A model generated the notes under the pieces. The model had not been told where the DNA came from. It saw nothing but the letters and a program-made list of their open reading frames with translations, and searched no databases. From contig JADGDV010000005.1 in NCBI GenBank assembly GCA_016744695.1, positions 62,001 through 126,000 on the forward strand: 64,000 bases of DNA. Reading direction: 5' to 3'. Shown here in pieces: positions 16,411 to 24,222 of this stretch (its first letter is position 1; every line of letters begins with the position of its first letter). This DNA is from Hahellaceae bacterium. Lineage in GTDB: Bacteria > Pseudomonadota > Gammaproteobacteria > Pseudomonadales > Oleiphilaceae. A program made the position numbers and the translations under genes.

Positions 16411-17412
16411 ATGACTCTCGCTGCCGTGGGGTTAGTTGTTGCAGCGCAGTCGAGTTTTGCTGGTTCTACGTTAGATGCTGTTAAAAAGAAAGGGTCTGTT
16501 AGTTGCGGTGTGAGCACCGGTTTAGCAGGTTTTTCACAGAAAGATGAAAAAGGTAACTGGAGTGGGCTGGATGTCGATGTTTGTCGTTCAGTGGCGGCCG
16601 CAGTACTAGGTGATGCGTCTAAAGTTCAATTTAAGCCATTAACGGCAAAAGAGCGATTTTTAGCACTTCAGTCAGGTGAAATTGACATTCTTTCACGTAA
16701 TACAACCTGGACACATACCCGTGATACGTCGTTAGGTTTAAATTTTGCTGGCGTTATTTATTATGACGGAGCAGGTTTCATGGTTAGCAAAAAACTAGGT
16801 GTTAAATCGGCTACTGAGCTAGATGGCGCTAATGCGTGTATTCAGGCGGGTACCTCTACTGAATTAGCGATTGCTGATTACTTCCGTGAAAATAAAATGA
16901 GCTATAAAGCCATTACGTTTGATACCTCTGATCAAACACGTGCAGGCTTTGAATCAGGGCGTTGTGATTTTCTTGTATCTGACCAATCACAGTTATACGC
17001 ACTGCGTATTGGTTTAAAAGACCCTTCAGCGGCGATTGTTTTACCTGAAGTCATTTCTAAAGAGCCTTTAGGCCCTGTTGTTCGTCAAAATGATGATGAG
17101 TGGTTCAACGTTGTTAAGTGGGTTGTAAATGCTTCTATTGAAGGTGAATTCCAAGGTGTGACATCTGCGAATGCCAAGGAATTACAAGCTAATGGTAAGC
17201 CAGGCCAAAAACGATTATTAGGTTCAGAAGGTGATTTAGGTGAGAAGCTAGGCTTACCTGCTGATTGGGCCTATCAGGTGATTAAGCAAGTAGGTAACTA
17301 CTCTGAGTCATTTGAGCGTAATGTTGGTCAAGGCTCACCGCTGAAAATTGCCCGTGGCTTAAACGCGCAATGGAATAAAGGCGGCATCATGTATTCTCCA
17401 GCAATGCGTTAA
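16411..17412 (+). CDS. aapJ: General L-amino acid ABC transporter, periplasmic binding protein
   Basis: The 333-residue protein resembles AapJ/BztA: GSTLDAVKKKGSVSCGVSTGLAGFSQKDEKGNWSGLDVDVCR is the typical mature start. It would capture polar amino acids for the permease genes that follow. The start is odd. ATG 16411 gives a leader without basic residues and no ribosome site precedes it. The in-frame codons just before it read CCT AAA AAT ACA ACC, as if an original ATG-Lys-Asn start had been altered. AapQ, AapM and AapP follow in the usual order. A GTCATTC-type hairpin lies between this gene and aapQ. Confidence 0.92.
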   Translation: MTLAAVGLVVAAQSSFAGSTLDAVKKKGSVSCGVSTGLAGFSQKDEKGNWSGLDVDVCRSVAAAVLGDASKVQFKPLTAKERFLALQSGEIDILSRNTTWTHTRDTSLGLNFAGVIYYDGAGFMVSKKLGVKSATELDGANACIQAGTSTELAIADYFRENKMSYKAITFDTSDQTRAGFESGRCDFLVSDQSQLYALRIGLKDPSAAIVLPEVISKEPLGPVVRQNDDEWFNVVKWVVNASIEGEFQGVTSANAKELQANGKPGQKRLLGSEGDLGEKLGLPADWAYQVIKQVGNYSESFERNVGQGSPLKIARGLNAQWNKGGIMYSPAMR

Positions 17413-17430
17413 TAAGTAATTGTATGTTGT

Positions 17431-17456
17431 GTCATTCCCGCCCTCGCGGGAATGAC
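17431..17456. repeat. GTCATTC-type inverted repeat (complete)
   Basis: Arms GTCATTCCCGC and GCGGGAATGAC surround a four-base loop. It sits 19 bases after the aapJ stop, where it could also act as a processing or attenuation hairpin giving more binding protein than permease. No T-run follows it, so it is not a standard terminator. Confidence 0.75.
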
Positions 17457-17502
17457 ATCTGTTTCAATTACCTAACGTTGTAGTCGCGCGGAAGAAGTCG
17501 TT

Positions 17503-18714
17503 ATGTTTTCAAAAAAAACAACTGAACAAATAGAATGTGAAAATCGACCTAGTCATTTAGGTATTAAGTCTTTTTATAATAACCCGAAGCATCGGGGCTG
17601 GATTTACCAATCTTTTCTGTTTCTATTTTTAATTGGTTTTTTTTACAGCATTGTTTCAAACACATTAGACAACATGTCTGCACAAGGTATTAAGAGTGGT
17701 TTTAGCTTCTTAAATACATCGGCAGGTTTTGATGTGCTCATGTCGTTACTGCCTTTTCAAACAACCGATAGCTATTTAAAGGTATTTACGATTGGTATTT
17801 TGAATACCATTTTAGTCTCTATTATCGGTATTATTTTCTCTACTCTTCTTGGCTTTATTTTTGGTGTGGCTTATTTTTCCCGCAACTATTTGATTAAGAA
17901 AATAGCCATTATTTATGTTGAAATTTTTCGAAATATCCCCGTTATTTTACAAGTTATTTTTTGGTATACCGTATTCAATGCACTGCCTATTGCCCGTGAA
18001 AGCCTTAACTTTGGTGACACTGTTTTCTTGAATGTGACAGGTTTGTACTTGCCCTTGCTAGTGGGTGAGTCTGGCTCAGGGCTTGTGTATAGCGCATTAA
18101 TTGTTGCCATAGTGAGTGTCTTTTTAGTCAAGCGCTGGGCCACCAAACGGCAAGAAAAAACAGGCGAGCAGTTCCCCATATTATGGACTAGCTTGGGCTT
18201 GATCACCGGTCTGCCTTTACTTGCACTATTGGTTTCTGGAGTACCCTTTCACTTTGATTATCCCGCGCTTAAAGGGTTCAATTTTAGAGGGGGGATTACG
18301 ATCATCCCTGAATTGATATCATTGGCCATTGCACTATCCATTTATACGGGTGCGTTTATTGCTGAAGCCGTTAGAGCAGGTATTCAATCGGTGCCTGCGG
18401 GCCAAACGGAAGCAGCAAGAAGTGTTGGTCTAAAAGAAAGCAAAATTATGTCACTCATTGTGGTGCCTCAGTCAATGCGCGTGATTACCCCCATGCTGAA
18501 CAGTGAATATCAAAGCCTTGTTAAAAATACCACTATTGCAACGGCTATTGGTTACCCAGAGTTATTCACGGTGTTTGCAGGGTCTGTGCTTAATCAGGTA
18601 GGCCAGGCGGTTGAGATTATGTTTATGACTTTGGTGATTTACTTTTGCATCAATATGACCATTTCATTTGTAATGAATCGCTTCAATAAGCGTTCTGAAA
18701 TAACAACACGTTAA
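17503..18714 (+). CDS. aapQ: General L-amino acid ABC transporter permease
   Basis: The 403-residue integral membrane subunit has a long N-terminal cytoplasmic stretch and about eight hydrophobic segments. The HisM-like permease domain is marked by the EAA loop EAVRAGIQSVPAGQTEAARSVGL, which contacts the ATPase. Length and order agree with AapQ/BztB. It pairs with the next permease to form the channel for amino acids delivered by AapJ. Only four bases separate its stop from the frame of the next gene. Confidence 0.94.
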   Translation: MFSKKTTEQIECENRPSHLGIKSFYNNPKHRGWIYQSFLFLFLIGFFYSIVSNTLDNMSAQGIKSGFSFLNTSAGFDVLMSLLPFQTTDSYLKVFTIGILNTILVSIIGIIFSTLLGFIFGVAYFSRNYLIKKIAIIYVEIFRNIPVILQVIFWYTVFNALPIARESLNFGDTVFLNVTGLYLPLLVGESGSGLVYSALIVAIVSVFLVKRWATKRQEKTGEQFPILWTSLGLITGLPLLALLVSGVPFHFDYPALKGFNFRGGITIIPELISLAIALSIYTGAFIAEAVRAGIQSVPAGQTEAARSVGLKESKIMSLIVVPQSMRVITPMLNSEYQSLVKNTTIATAIGYPELFTVFAGSVLNQVGQAVEIMFMTLVIYFCINMTISFVMNRFNKRSEITTR

Positions 18715-18724
18715 GGAGATGGTT

Positions 18725-19831
18725 GTGAAAGCAAAAGAATTTAAACCTTTACCCGCTCAACCTGCTCCTGTATCTACAATAGGCGTTATTCCATGGTTGA
18801 GAAATAACCTCCTTTCTTCTCCTTTTAATATAACAGTGACCGTCATTATTGTTGCTGCACTTCTGGCTATTGTGCCTGATATGCTGGATTGGCTGATTTT
18901 TTCTGCAAATTGGAGTGGAGAAACACAGGCAGCCTGCGTGAAAGACGGCGCTTGTTGGGTTTTTATTAGTGCATGGTCTCAGCAGATTTTTTATGGTAGT
19001 TATCCTGATGGAGAAATATGGCGTGTTAATCTCTCACTCTTACTTTTGGCTGGGGTGATTGCTTCGTCATTTGCTCTACCAGCACGCTTGCGTAATAAGG
19101 TTTCAGTACCCGCTTATTTATGTTTACCGTTTGTTTGTTTGTTGATTTTGGACGGTAGTTATATCGGCCTAAAAGAAGTCACAACCGACTTGTGGGGCGG
19201 TTTTTCACTCAACGTTCTCATTGCGGCTGCTAGTATTATTATTGCCTTTCCCTTTGGTTTTTTATGGGCTTTAGGTCGACAGTCTGACATGCCTTTTGCA
19301 CGATCAGTGAGTGTTACCTGTATAGAGTTCTTCAGAGGGACGCCTATTTTAGCCTTGTTTTTTATGGGCTCTGTGATGTTACCTTTGTTTTTCCCCGCTA
19401 ACGTCTCTGTCGATAAATTATTGCGCGTATGGATTATTCTAGTGTTGTTTATGTCTGCCTATATGGCTGAGGTGTTTCGAAGTGGTTTTGCTGCGATACC
19501 CAAAGGCCAGTATGAGGCGGCTGACTCTATTGGTTTAGGCTATTGGCAAAAAACATTACTTATTATTTTCCCCCAAGTTATTAAAGTATCTATGCCCAAT
19601 ATACTCGCGACATTTGTGATGGTATTTAAAAATACCGTCTTTTTGTTAGTGATTGCTGTGCCTGAAATGTTGCAGGTCATTATGGCTGCATTAAGCAACT
19701 CTAATTGGCTGGGTGGCCATGCCATTGAAGGGTATTTATTTGTCGGATTCATTTTTTGGATATGCTGTTTCAGTATGTCATTACTCGCGACATCCATTGA
19801 AAAGAAACTCGATACGAGTCATAAAAATTAA
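18725..19831 (+). CDS. aapM: General L-amino acid ABC transporter permease
   Basis: The second membrane subunit of the importer has about 368 residues, with a HisM-type domain and EAA loop [26 protein letters not shown] 18719 abuts the ribosome site AAGGAGA directly, so GTG 18725, six bases behind AGGAG, is the better start. The periplasmic insertion after the first membrane segment carries two Cys. Gene order and length fit AapM/BztC. Confidence 0.94.
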   Translation: MKAKEFKPLPAQPAPVSTIGVIPWLRNNLLSSPFNITVTVIIVAALLAIVPDMLDWLIFSANWSGETQAACVKDGACWVFISAWSQQIFYGSYPDGEIWRVNLSLLLLAGVIASSFALPARLRNKVSVPAYLCLPFVCLLILDGSYIGLKEVTTDLWGGFSLNVLIAAASIIIAFPFGFLWALGRQSDMPFARSVSVTCIEFFRGTPILALFFMGSVMLPLFFPANVSVDKLLRVWIILVLFMSAYMAEVFRSGFAAIPKGQYEAADSIGLGYWQKTLLIIFPQVIKVSMPNILATFVMVFKNTVFLLVIAVPEMLQVIMAALSNSNWLGGHAIEGYLFVGFIFWICCFSMSLLATSIEKKLDTSHKN

Positions 19832-19845
19832 AGGTGGCAACTATT

Positions 19846-20631
19846 TTGAAAAACGCAGCGAGCGCAGACCAACAAGCTATTCAAAGTACGAATGATAAAG
19901 ACATTATTGTCATTAAGGATATGAACAAGTGGTACGGTAATTTTCATGTGCTTAAAGATATTAATTTAACGGTTAAAAAAGGCGAACGTATTGTTGTTTG
20001 TGGCCCATCGGGCTCAGGTAAATCAACGATGATTCGCTGCATTAACCGCTTAGAAGAATTTCAGCGTGGTTCACTCACAGTGAACGATGTAGAAATGATC
20101 GATGATGTTAAAAACATTGAAGCGATCCGGAAAGAAGTGGGCATGGTTTTTCAGCACTTTAATCTTTTCCCGCACTTAAGTATTTTAGATAACCTGACAC
20201 TTGGGCCTATTTGGGTACAGAAAAAGCCAAAAGACGAAGCCGAAGCTATTGCGATGAAATATCTGGAACGAGTAAAAATCCCAGATCAAGCCAATAAGTT
20301 CCCTGGGCAGTTATCAGGTGGTCAGCAGCAACGGGTTGCCATCGCACGTTCACTTTGTATGTCACCAGAAATCATGCTGTTTGATGAGCCTACATCGGCC
20401 TTAGACCCAGAGATGATTAAAGAAGTACTGGATGTAATGGTGGAGTTGGCCGATGAAGGCATGACGATGATTTGTGTGACTCATGAAATGGGTTTCGCTA
20501 AAAAAGTGGCTGACCGAGTCATTTTCATGGATGGCGGTGAAATAGTAGAGCAGAACACGCCGCATGAATTTTTTGACCACCCTGAAACAGATCGACTTCA
20601 ATTGTTTTTGAGTCAGATATTACAACATTAG
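19846..20631 (+). CDS. aapP: General L-amino acid ABC transporter ATP-binding protein
   Basis: The ATPase subunit has Walker [10 protein letters not shown], signature [14 protein letters not shown], Walker [13 protein letters not shown] and the switch His in CVTHEMGF, all intact. The frame opens at GTG 19834, which overlaps the AAGGTGG site, so TTG 19846, eight bases behind that site, is a likelier start and gives 261 residues. It closes the four-gene importer operon. No terminator with a clear stem is visible downstream. Confidence 0.95.
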   Translation: MKNAASADQQAIQSTNDKDIIVIKDMNKWYGNFHVLKDINLTVKKGERIVVCGPSGSGKSTMIRCINRLEEFQRGSLTVNDVEMIDDVKNIEAIRKEVGMVFQHFNLFPHLSILDNLTLGPIWVQKKPKDEAEAIAMKYLERVKIPDQANKFPGQLSGGQQQRVAIARSLCMSPEIMLFDEPTSALDPEMIKEVLDVMVELADEGMTMICVTHEMGFAKKVADRVIFMDGGEIVEQNTPHEFFDHPETDRLQLFLSQILQH

Positions 20632-20696
20632 TATCTTAAGTTTACTTTCTGGGGGGGTAAGTAGAAACGTTAACCTACTGTTTTGTTTATGCTTGG

Positions 20697-21269
20697 TTAA
20701 ATCATGAATTCAAACTTTCTAAGTTGGGAAACGGTTTTAGGTAGTTGTTGTTTTTGGAGGAGGTCAAAAAACTCAGAAGTAGTTAGCGGTGGGTTCTTCA
20801 GGCTCCCACGCTGCCTTCTTGCAGCCTCAATAACAACGCCTGCATTTAAGTCGATTAGATTGGATATGAACTCGTCAGGGTGTAGCGCAACAATACCGTA
20901 TTTAGATAAAGTACTTTCAGGAAAGTCCTTTAAGTTAAATGTAATAATGGCCTCTGCACGAGTTTGAATGGCGGCCGCTACCACGTGTCGGTCATCCGCA
21001 TCAGGTAAGGTAATAGATTCAATTAATGCCTCAAACCCCGTAACTACCGAGCCAGGGACATGCTCATTCATGAGGGTTCGAACTATATTTAACTTCTCTC
21101 TAGTTAAGTCAGGTCTATTTCTAAGTAAATTCTTGATCCACTCTTCATGAATCATTTCCGTCCACCGAGCCCTAAACTCACCAGATACCGCAAGATACAT
21201 TAAAAAGCTTCTTAACGGCGCTGGGTACATTACGTTCGCATCATATACAACGGTATAGTTAGAGCTCAT
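20697..21269 (-). CDS. PIN-domain toxin-like ribonuclease
   Basis: The 190-residue PIN-domain protein keeps the acidic cluster expected of a metal-dependent ribonuclease: Asp10 in VVYDANVMYP, Glu42/43 in IHEEW, Asp90-93 in PDADDRH and Asp115 in NLKDFP. It is of the longer PIN_3 type. The upstream antitoxin gene ends in TAATG overlap with this ATG, so the two are translationally coupled, as in type II toxin-antitoxin operons. Toxicity is inferred from family and arrangement. Confidence 0.85.
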   Translation of the reverse strand: MSSNYTVVYDANVMYPAPLRSFLMYLAVSGEFRARWTEMIHEEWIKNLLRNRPDLTREKLNIVRTLMNEHVPGSVVTGFEALIESITLPDADDRHVVAAAIQTRAEAIITFNLKDFPESTLSKYGIVALHPDEFISNLIDLNAGVVIEAARRQRGSLKNPPLTTSEFFDLLQKQQLPKTVSQLRKFEFMI

Positions 21270-21724
21270 TAGTAGCCTAATCCTAGATCTTGATCCAAAG
21301 CGCTAAGCTTTTCCAATGTTGCTAAACGATTAGTCTCAAGCTTTTCTTTATAGCTTTGAATATCAGCGTATTTCACTTTTCGGCGATTTCCCGCAAGGGT
21401 GAAAGGAATGAGTCCATCATCCAGTAACTTTACAAATGTTGGACGTGAGATATTGAGTAAATCACCACCTTCTTGAGTTGTTAGCTCTGCGTGGATAGGG
21501 ACTAGCTTTACCGTATTGCCGTCACCTAGCGCGGTTAAGACATCAACTAAAAACCGCAATGCGGAAACGGGCATTTGAACCGGATGAGACACACCATCGG
21601 AGTCCGTAATAGATAGCGACTGAGTGGCTGCATTGGTTTCGATAAAGCCAGATAACTCTTGGCTTGATAATTTTGCTAATGCAGACTCTTCTGGTGAGGG
21701 CAGCTTAGATTCTATAGTTTTCAT
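21269..21724 (-). CDS. Excisionase-type helix-turn-helix antitoxin
   Basis: The 151-residue protein has an excisionase/MerR-like DNA-binding domain at about residues 81-130 (LTTQEGGDLLNISRPTFVKLLDDG then NRRKVKYADIQSY). The N-terminal half is probably the toxin-binding and dimerisation part. The frame extends upstream to 21850, but ATG 21724 has AGGAAG at the correct distance. The stop overlaps the toxin ATG by one base. Paired TTCGAA sites 38-52 bases upstream are likely autoregulatory operators. Confidence 0.82.
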   Translation of the reverse strand: MKTIESKLPSPEESALAKLSSQELSGFIETNAATQSLSITDSDGVSHPVQMPVSALRFLVDVLTALGDGNTVKLVPIHAELTTQEGGDLLNISRPTFVKLLDDGLIPFTLAGNRRKVKYADIQSYKEKLETNRLATLEKLSALDQDLGLGY

Positions 21725-21761
21725 GAGTGCTTCCTGTTGATATAACCATGAAAACAATATA

Positions 21762-21776
21762 TTCGAAATATTCGAA
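21762..21776 (-). promoter_or_regulatory. Paired TTCGAA sites before the antitoxin gene
   Basis: TTCGAA occurs at 21762-21767 and 21771-21776, nine bases apart, within an AT-rich stretch that also contains a TATATT-like -10 on the minus strand. Location 38-52 bases ahead of the antitoxin start suits an operator overlapping the promoter. Confidence 0.45.
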
Positions 21777-21880
21777 AGTGTCAATGAGCGAAAGCGGGTG
21801 CTTGAAGATAAGGGGATGGTACTAGGGTGTGGATATTGTAAAGTACACATTGAAGTGGAGCATCAAGGTGTAAATAACTG

Positions 21881-21946
21881 CTACACCAATACAGCATTCT
21901 TCGTTTAATTCAAAAGAGTACTACACCGGTGCAGCACTGCTTGATT
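21881..21946. repeat. Direct repeat CTACACC-N2-T-R-CAGCA, 50 bases apart
   Basis: CTACACCAATACAGCA at 21881 and CTACACCGGTGCAGCA at 21931 match at 13 of 16 positions. The second contains the palindrome CACCGGTG. They lie between the toxin-antitoxin promoter and the transposase remnant. Function is unknown; they could be operators or element ends. Confidence 0.45.
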
Positions 21947-21976
21947 TGTAACATTGAACACATGATCTCTATTTGT

Positions 21977-22155
21977 TAGGGTTCCGCGCAGGAATATAGT
22001 TAGTGTAAAACTAACATGGAAATTTAATAAAAAGGATGTTGTTGTGTCTCAGAATTCTAAAAAAGGTGTCAGATCTATTTTGAAGCCAGAAAATAAATCT
22101 GAGACTTTTTAAACAAAAAGTTAATAACTGAAACTAGCATACAAGGAAGTGTGTA
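21977..22155. other. Intergenic remnant before the transposase fragment
   Basis: The stretch contains a ribosome-site-like AAAGG followed by a 22-codon frame at 22044-22112 and an imperfect hairpin, but no recognisable protein. It most likely belongs to the decayed transposase element. Confidence 0.4.
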
Positions 22156-22336
22156 ATGCCAAGAGGGAGAGAGGCTAGTAGTATCAAGATGCCCCCATCA
22201 TATTGTTCAAAGGGGACATGACAAAAAAGCGGCTTTTGTTTGTGATGACGATTTCATAAATCACTTAATAACATTAGAAGAAACGAAGAAAGAACTAGGT
22301 GTAGCGCTGCATGCTTGCTGTTTTACTGAAGATTAA
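22156..22336 (+). pseudogene. REP-associated (Y1/IS200-like) transposase remnant
   Basis: Starting at ATG 22156 the sequence encodes MPRG, then shifts frame. From about 22166 frame 2 reads RLVVSRCPHHIVQRGHDKK and continues with a DDDFINHL segment and ALHACC before stopping at 22334-22336. This is the N-terminus of REP-associated tyrosine transposases (consensus PHHIVQRG). The sequence ends just before the expected M-T-N-H-V-H catalytic motif, so the HUH site is gone. It is both frameshifted and truncated, and its end overlaps the 3' end of the convergent LysR gene. An imperfect AGATCT/AATCTGA inverted repeat at about 22064-22107 may be part of the old element. Confidence 0.75.
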
Positions 22337-23183
22337 TTAGCCCTTTCTTTATTTCACCAATCCGAGTATTGACTGCTGTATTCGTAAAATCACTATAAGG
22401 GATTGCAACGCCTATCGAGCGGCGGACTGATTGCAATCCTTTTATGGTGCCTAGCTCTTTAACCACAAATCGGTGCGAATAGTCTTGCGCCTGATGCAGC
22501 GGTACCACTGATACCCCCACACCGGCTTCCACTAAAGAAAGTGCCCACTCTTCGTTATCGACAGAAGCAGCAACATCAAGACTGACATTACTTAGCCTTA
22601 ACAATTCTCCCAATTCACTACTGCGATCACAATAAGAACGTTCTATGAACGCCTGTCCATTTAGGTCAGACAAACTAATGTGTTCTTTGAAGGCTAAAGG
22701 GTGTTGTGAAGGAATAATTAAACAGTATTGGTCTTGCCAAAGAGGGATGAACTGCACCCCTTTTGCCGCAAGGCGATCAACCGTTAAGCAAATGTCTGCT
22801 TGCTCTGTTTGTTGCACTAATTTTACCTGAAGCGATTCATCAATTGTTTTTAGTGTGCTGAGTAGTTCATTTAAGTATCCAAAAGCGATGGATTGAGCCA
22901 CTGATACCGTCATCACAAACGACTCTTTTTGAGCTATAAACCGAGAACGAATTGACTCTGCATGGTTAAGTAAACTTTTTGCTTCGTTATAAAATTCATC
23001 GCCTTCAGGGGTTATGGTTACACCACGTTTCTGGCGTACAAAAAGGGTGAGTTCAAGTTCTGTTTCCAGCTTATTAATGGCATGTGATATTGAAGGCTGA
23101 GCAACAAAGCATCGCCCTGCCGCGGCAGTGATACTTCCTTCTTCAACTACCGCAACAAAGTAACTCAGGGCTTTTAAGTCCAT
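22323..23183 (-). CDS. LysR family transcriptional regulator
   Basis: The 286-residue protein has the LysR winged helix at the N-terminus (ALSYFVAVVEEGSITAAAGRCFVAQPSISHAINKLETEL) and a substrate-binding-like C-terminal domain with the usual LVEAGVGVSVVP near the end. It lies 15 bases after the metallo-beta-lactamase-fold gene on the same strand, so the two may be co-transcribed, which is less common than the divergent LysR arrangement. The inducer is unknown. Confidence 0.92.
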   Translation of the reverse strand: MDLKALSYFVAVVEEGSITAAAGRCFVAQPSISHAINKLETELELTLFVRQKRGVTITPEGDEFYNEAKSLLNHAESIRSRFIAQKESFVMTVSVAQSIAFGYLNELLSTLKTIDESLQVKLVQQTEQADICLTVDRLAAKGVQFIPLWQDQYCLIIPSQHPLAFKEHISLSDLNGQAFIERSYCDRSSELGELLRLSNVSLDVAASVDNEEWALSLVEAGVGVSVVPLHQAQDYSHRFVVKELGTIKGLQSVRRSIGVAIPYSDFTNTAVNTRIGEIKKGLINLQ

Positions 23184-23198
23184 AGTGTTTTTAGGCCA

Positions 23199-24113
23199 TT
23201 AAAATAAAAAATTGGGATATTTAGGTAAGTGCTCAGCAACCAACTCGTCGTGTGCGGGTACAATGGTTAAGTCGGCTGACTTGTCATCTAATTCATGAAT
23301 TGTTTGAATTCGCTTCATGTTCAATTTATCGCTCCAGTTAAACTGTACAAGCCAAGAAAGCATTGCTGGCCGTCCTGCGTTATCTTCAACGCCTTTAATC
23401 GTCCAGGTCGTATCACCAATAAAAAAGAAGCGTTTACCGGAGCTTATGGTTAGAAAAATACCCACCTGACCGGCTGAGTGGCCTGATATATCTACGAGTA
23501 TAATAGAGCCATCGCCATACACATCCAGGCTTTTTTCAAAGCCTTCATAATTATTGATGGGTAGCTCTAAGAAGTTCCAACTAATGGTTTCAGAATCCAT
23601 TTGAGAATGTAGAAACGCTGGCGCGCTGCCCTCCATAGCCTGATTATATTCGGCTTTTTGAACCCATACTGGCACACCAGGGAAATCTTCAATACCGCTT
23701 GCATGGTCCCAGTGTAGGTGGGTGGGGATTATTCGCTTTAATTGATTAAAATTATACCCTGCTTGAGTCATTTGATTTACTGCGGGGTTAACATCATGGT
23801 AGGTAAATAGCTGCTTATCAAAAAATCCATTTTCTTCAAATTGCTGATCAATCTCACGACCTAAGCCCGTATCAATTAAAATGTCACCGGCAGGGTGAGT
23901 GATCAAAACAGCATTCTGGGCTAAATATCGACGTTTAAAAAAACTACCGGTACTGACTACCATTGCTTCTTGTGCACCTGCCGAACTAGCTGTTTGTATT
24001 ACTGAAAAACCAACCGACTGCTCTGATGCCGTTACCGTGCTAGAAATTGCAGCTATAAAAAATACAACTGAATAAGCCAGTAAATGGCTGAGGCCCACGT
24101 TATTATCCTTCAT
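23199..24113 (-). CDS. Exported metallo-beta-lactamase-fold hydrolase
   Basis: ATG 24113 with AAGGA eight bases upstream gives 304 residues. The N-terminal hydrophobic stretch ends near SSTVTASEQ, indicating export. The MBL zinc motif THLHWDHASG places ligands His132, His134, Asp136 and His137, with later His at GHSAGQVG and the Asp of FFIGDTTWT. The pattern resembles N-acyl-homoserine-lactonase-like and related MBL hydrolases, but the substrate cannot be assigned. The LysR regulator follows directly. Confidence 0.82.
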   Translation of the reverse strand: MKDNNVGLSHLLAYSVVFFIAAISSTVTASEQSVGFSVIQTASSAGAQEAMVVSTGSFFKRRYLAQNAVLITHPAGDILIDTGLGREIDQQFEENGFFDKQLFTYHDVNPAVNQMTQAGYNFNQLKRIIPTHLHWDHASGIEDFPGVPVWVQKAEYNQAMEGSAPAFLHSQMDSETISWNFLELPINNYEGFEKSLDVYGDGSIILVDISGHSAGQVGIFLTISSGKRFFFIGDTTWTIKGVEDNAGRPAMLSWLVQFNWSDKLNMKRIQTIHELDDKSADLTIVPAHDELVAEHLPKYPNFLF

Positions 24114-24222
24114 TAACATCATCCTTTTTCGTATTATCATTGTTAAGTTGCAACGATAATACGAAAGAATAACGCATAGGTATAATATTATTTTTATGTG
24201 GCAAGTGACTAATTATTATTGA

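Noticed and set aside
17431..17456. Hairpin taken as an aapJ terminator
   Set aside because: There is no T-run after the stem, and the same sequence type is dispersed elsewhere, so it is listed as a repeat.
22044..22112. A 22-codon frame starting at GTG behind AAAGG
   Set aside because: It is short, has no recognisable similarity and lies in the remains of the transposase element. The ribosome-like site alone is not sufficient.
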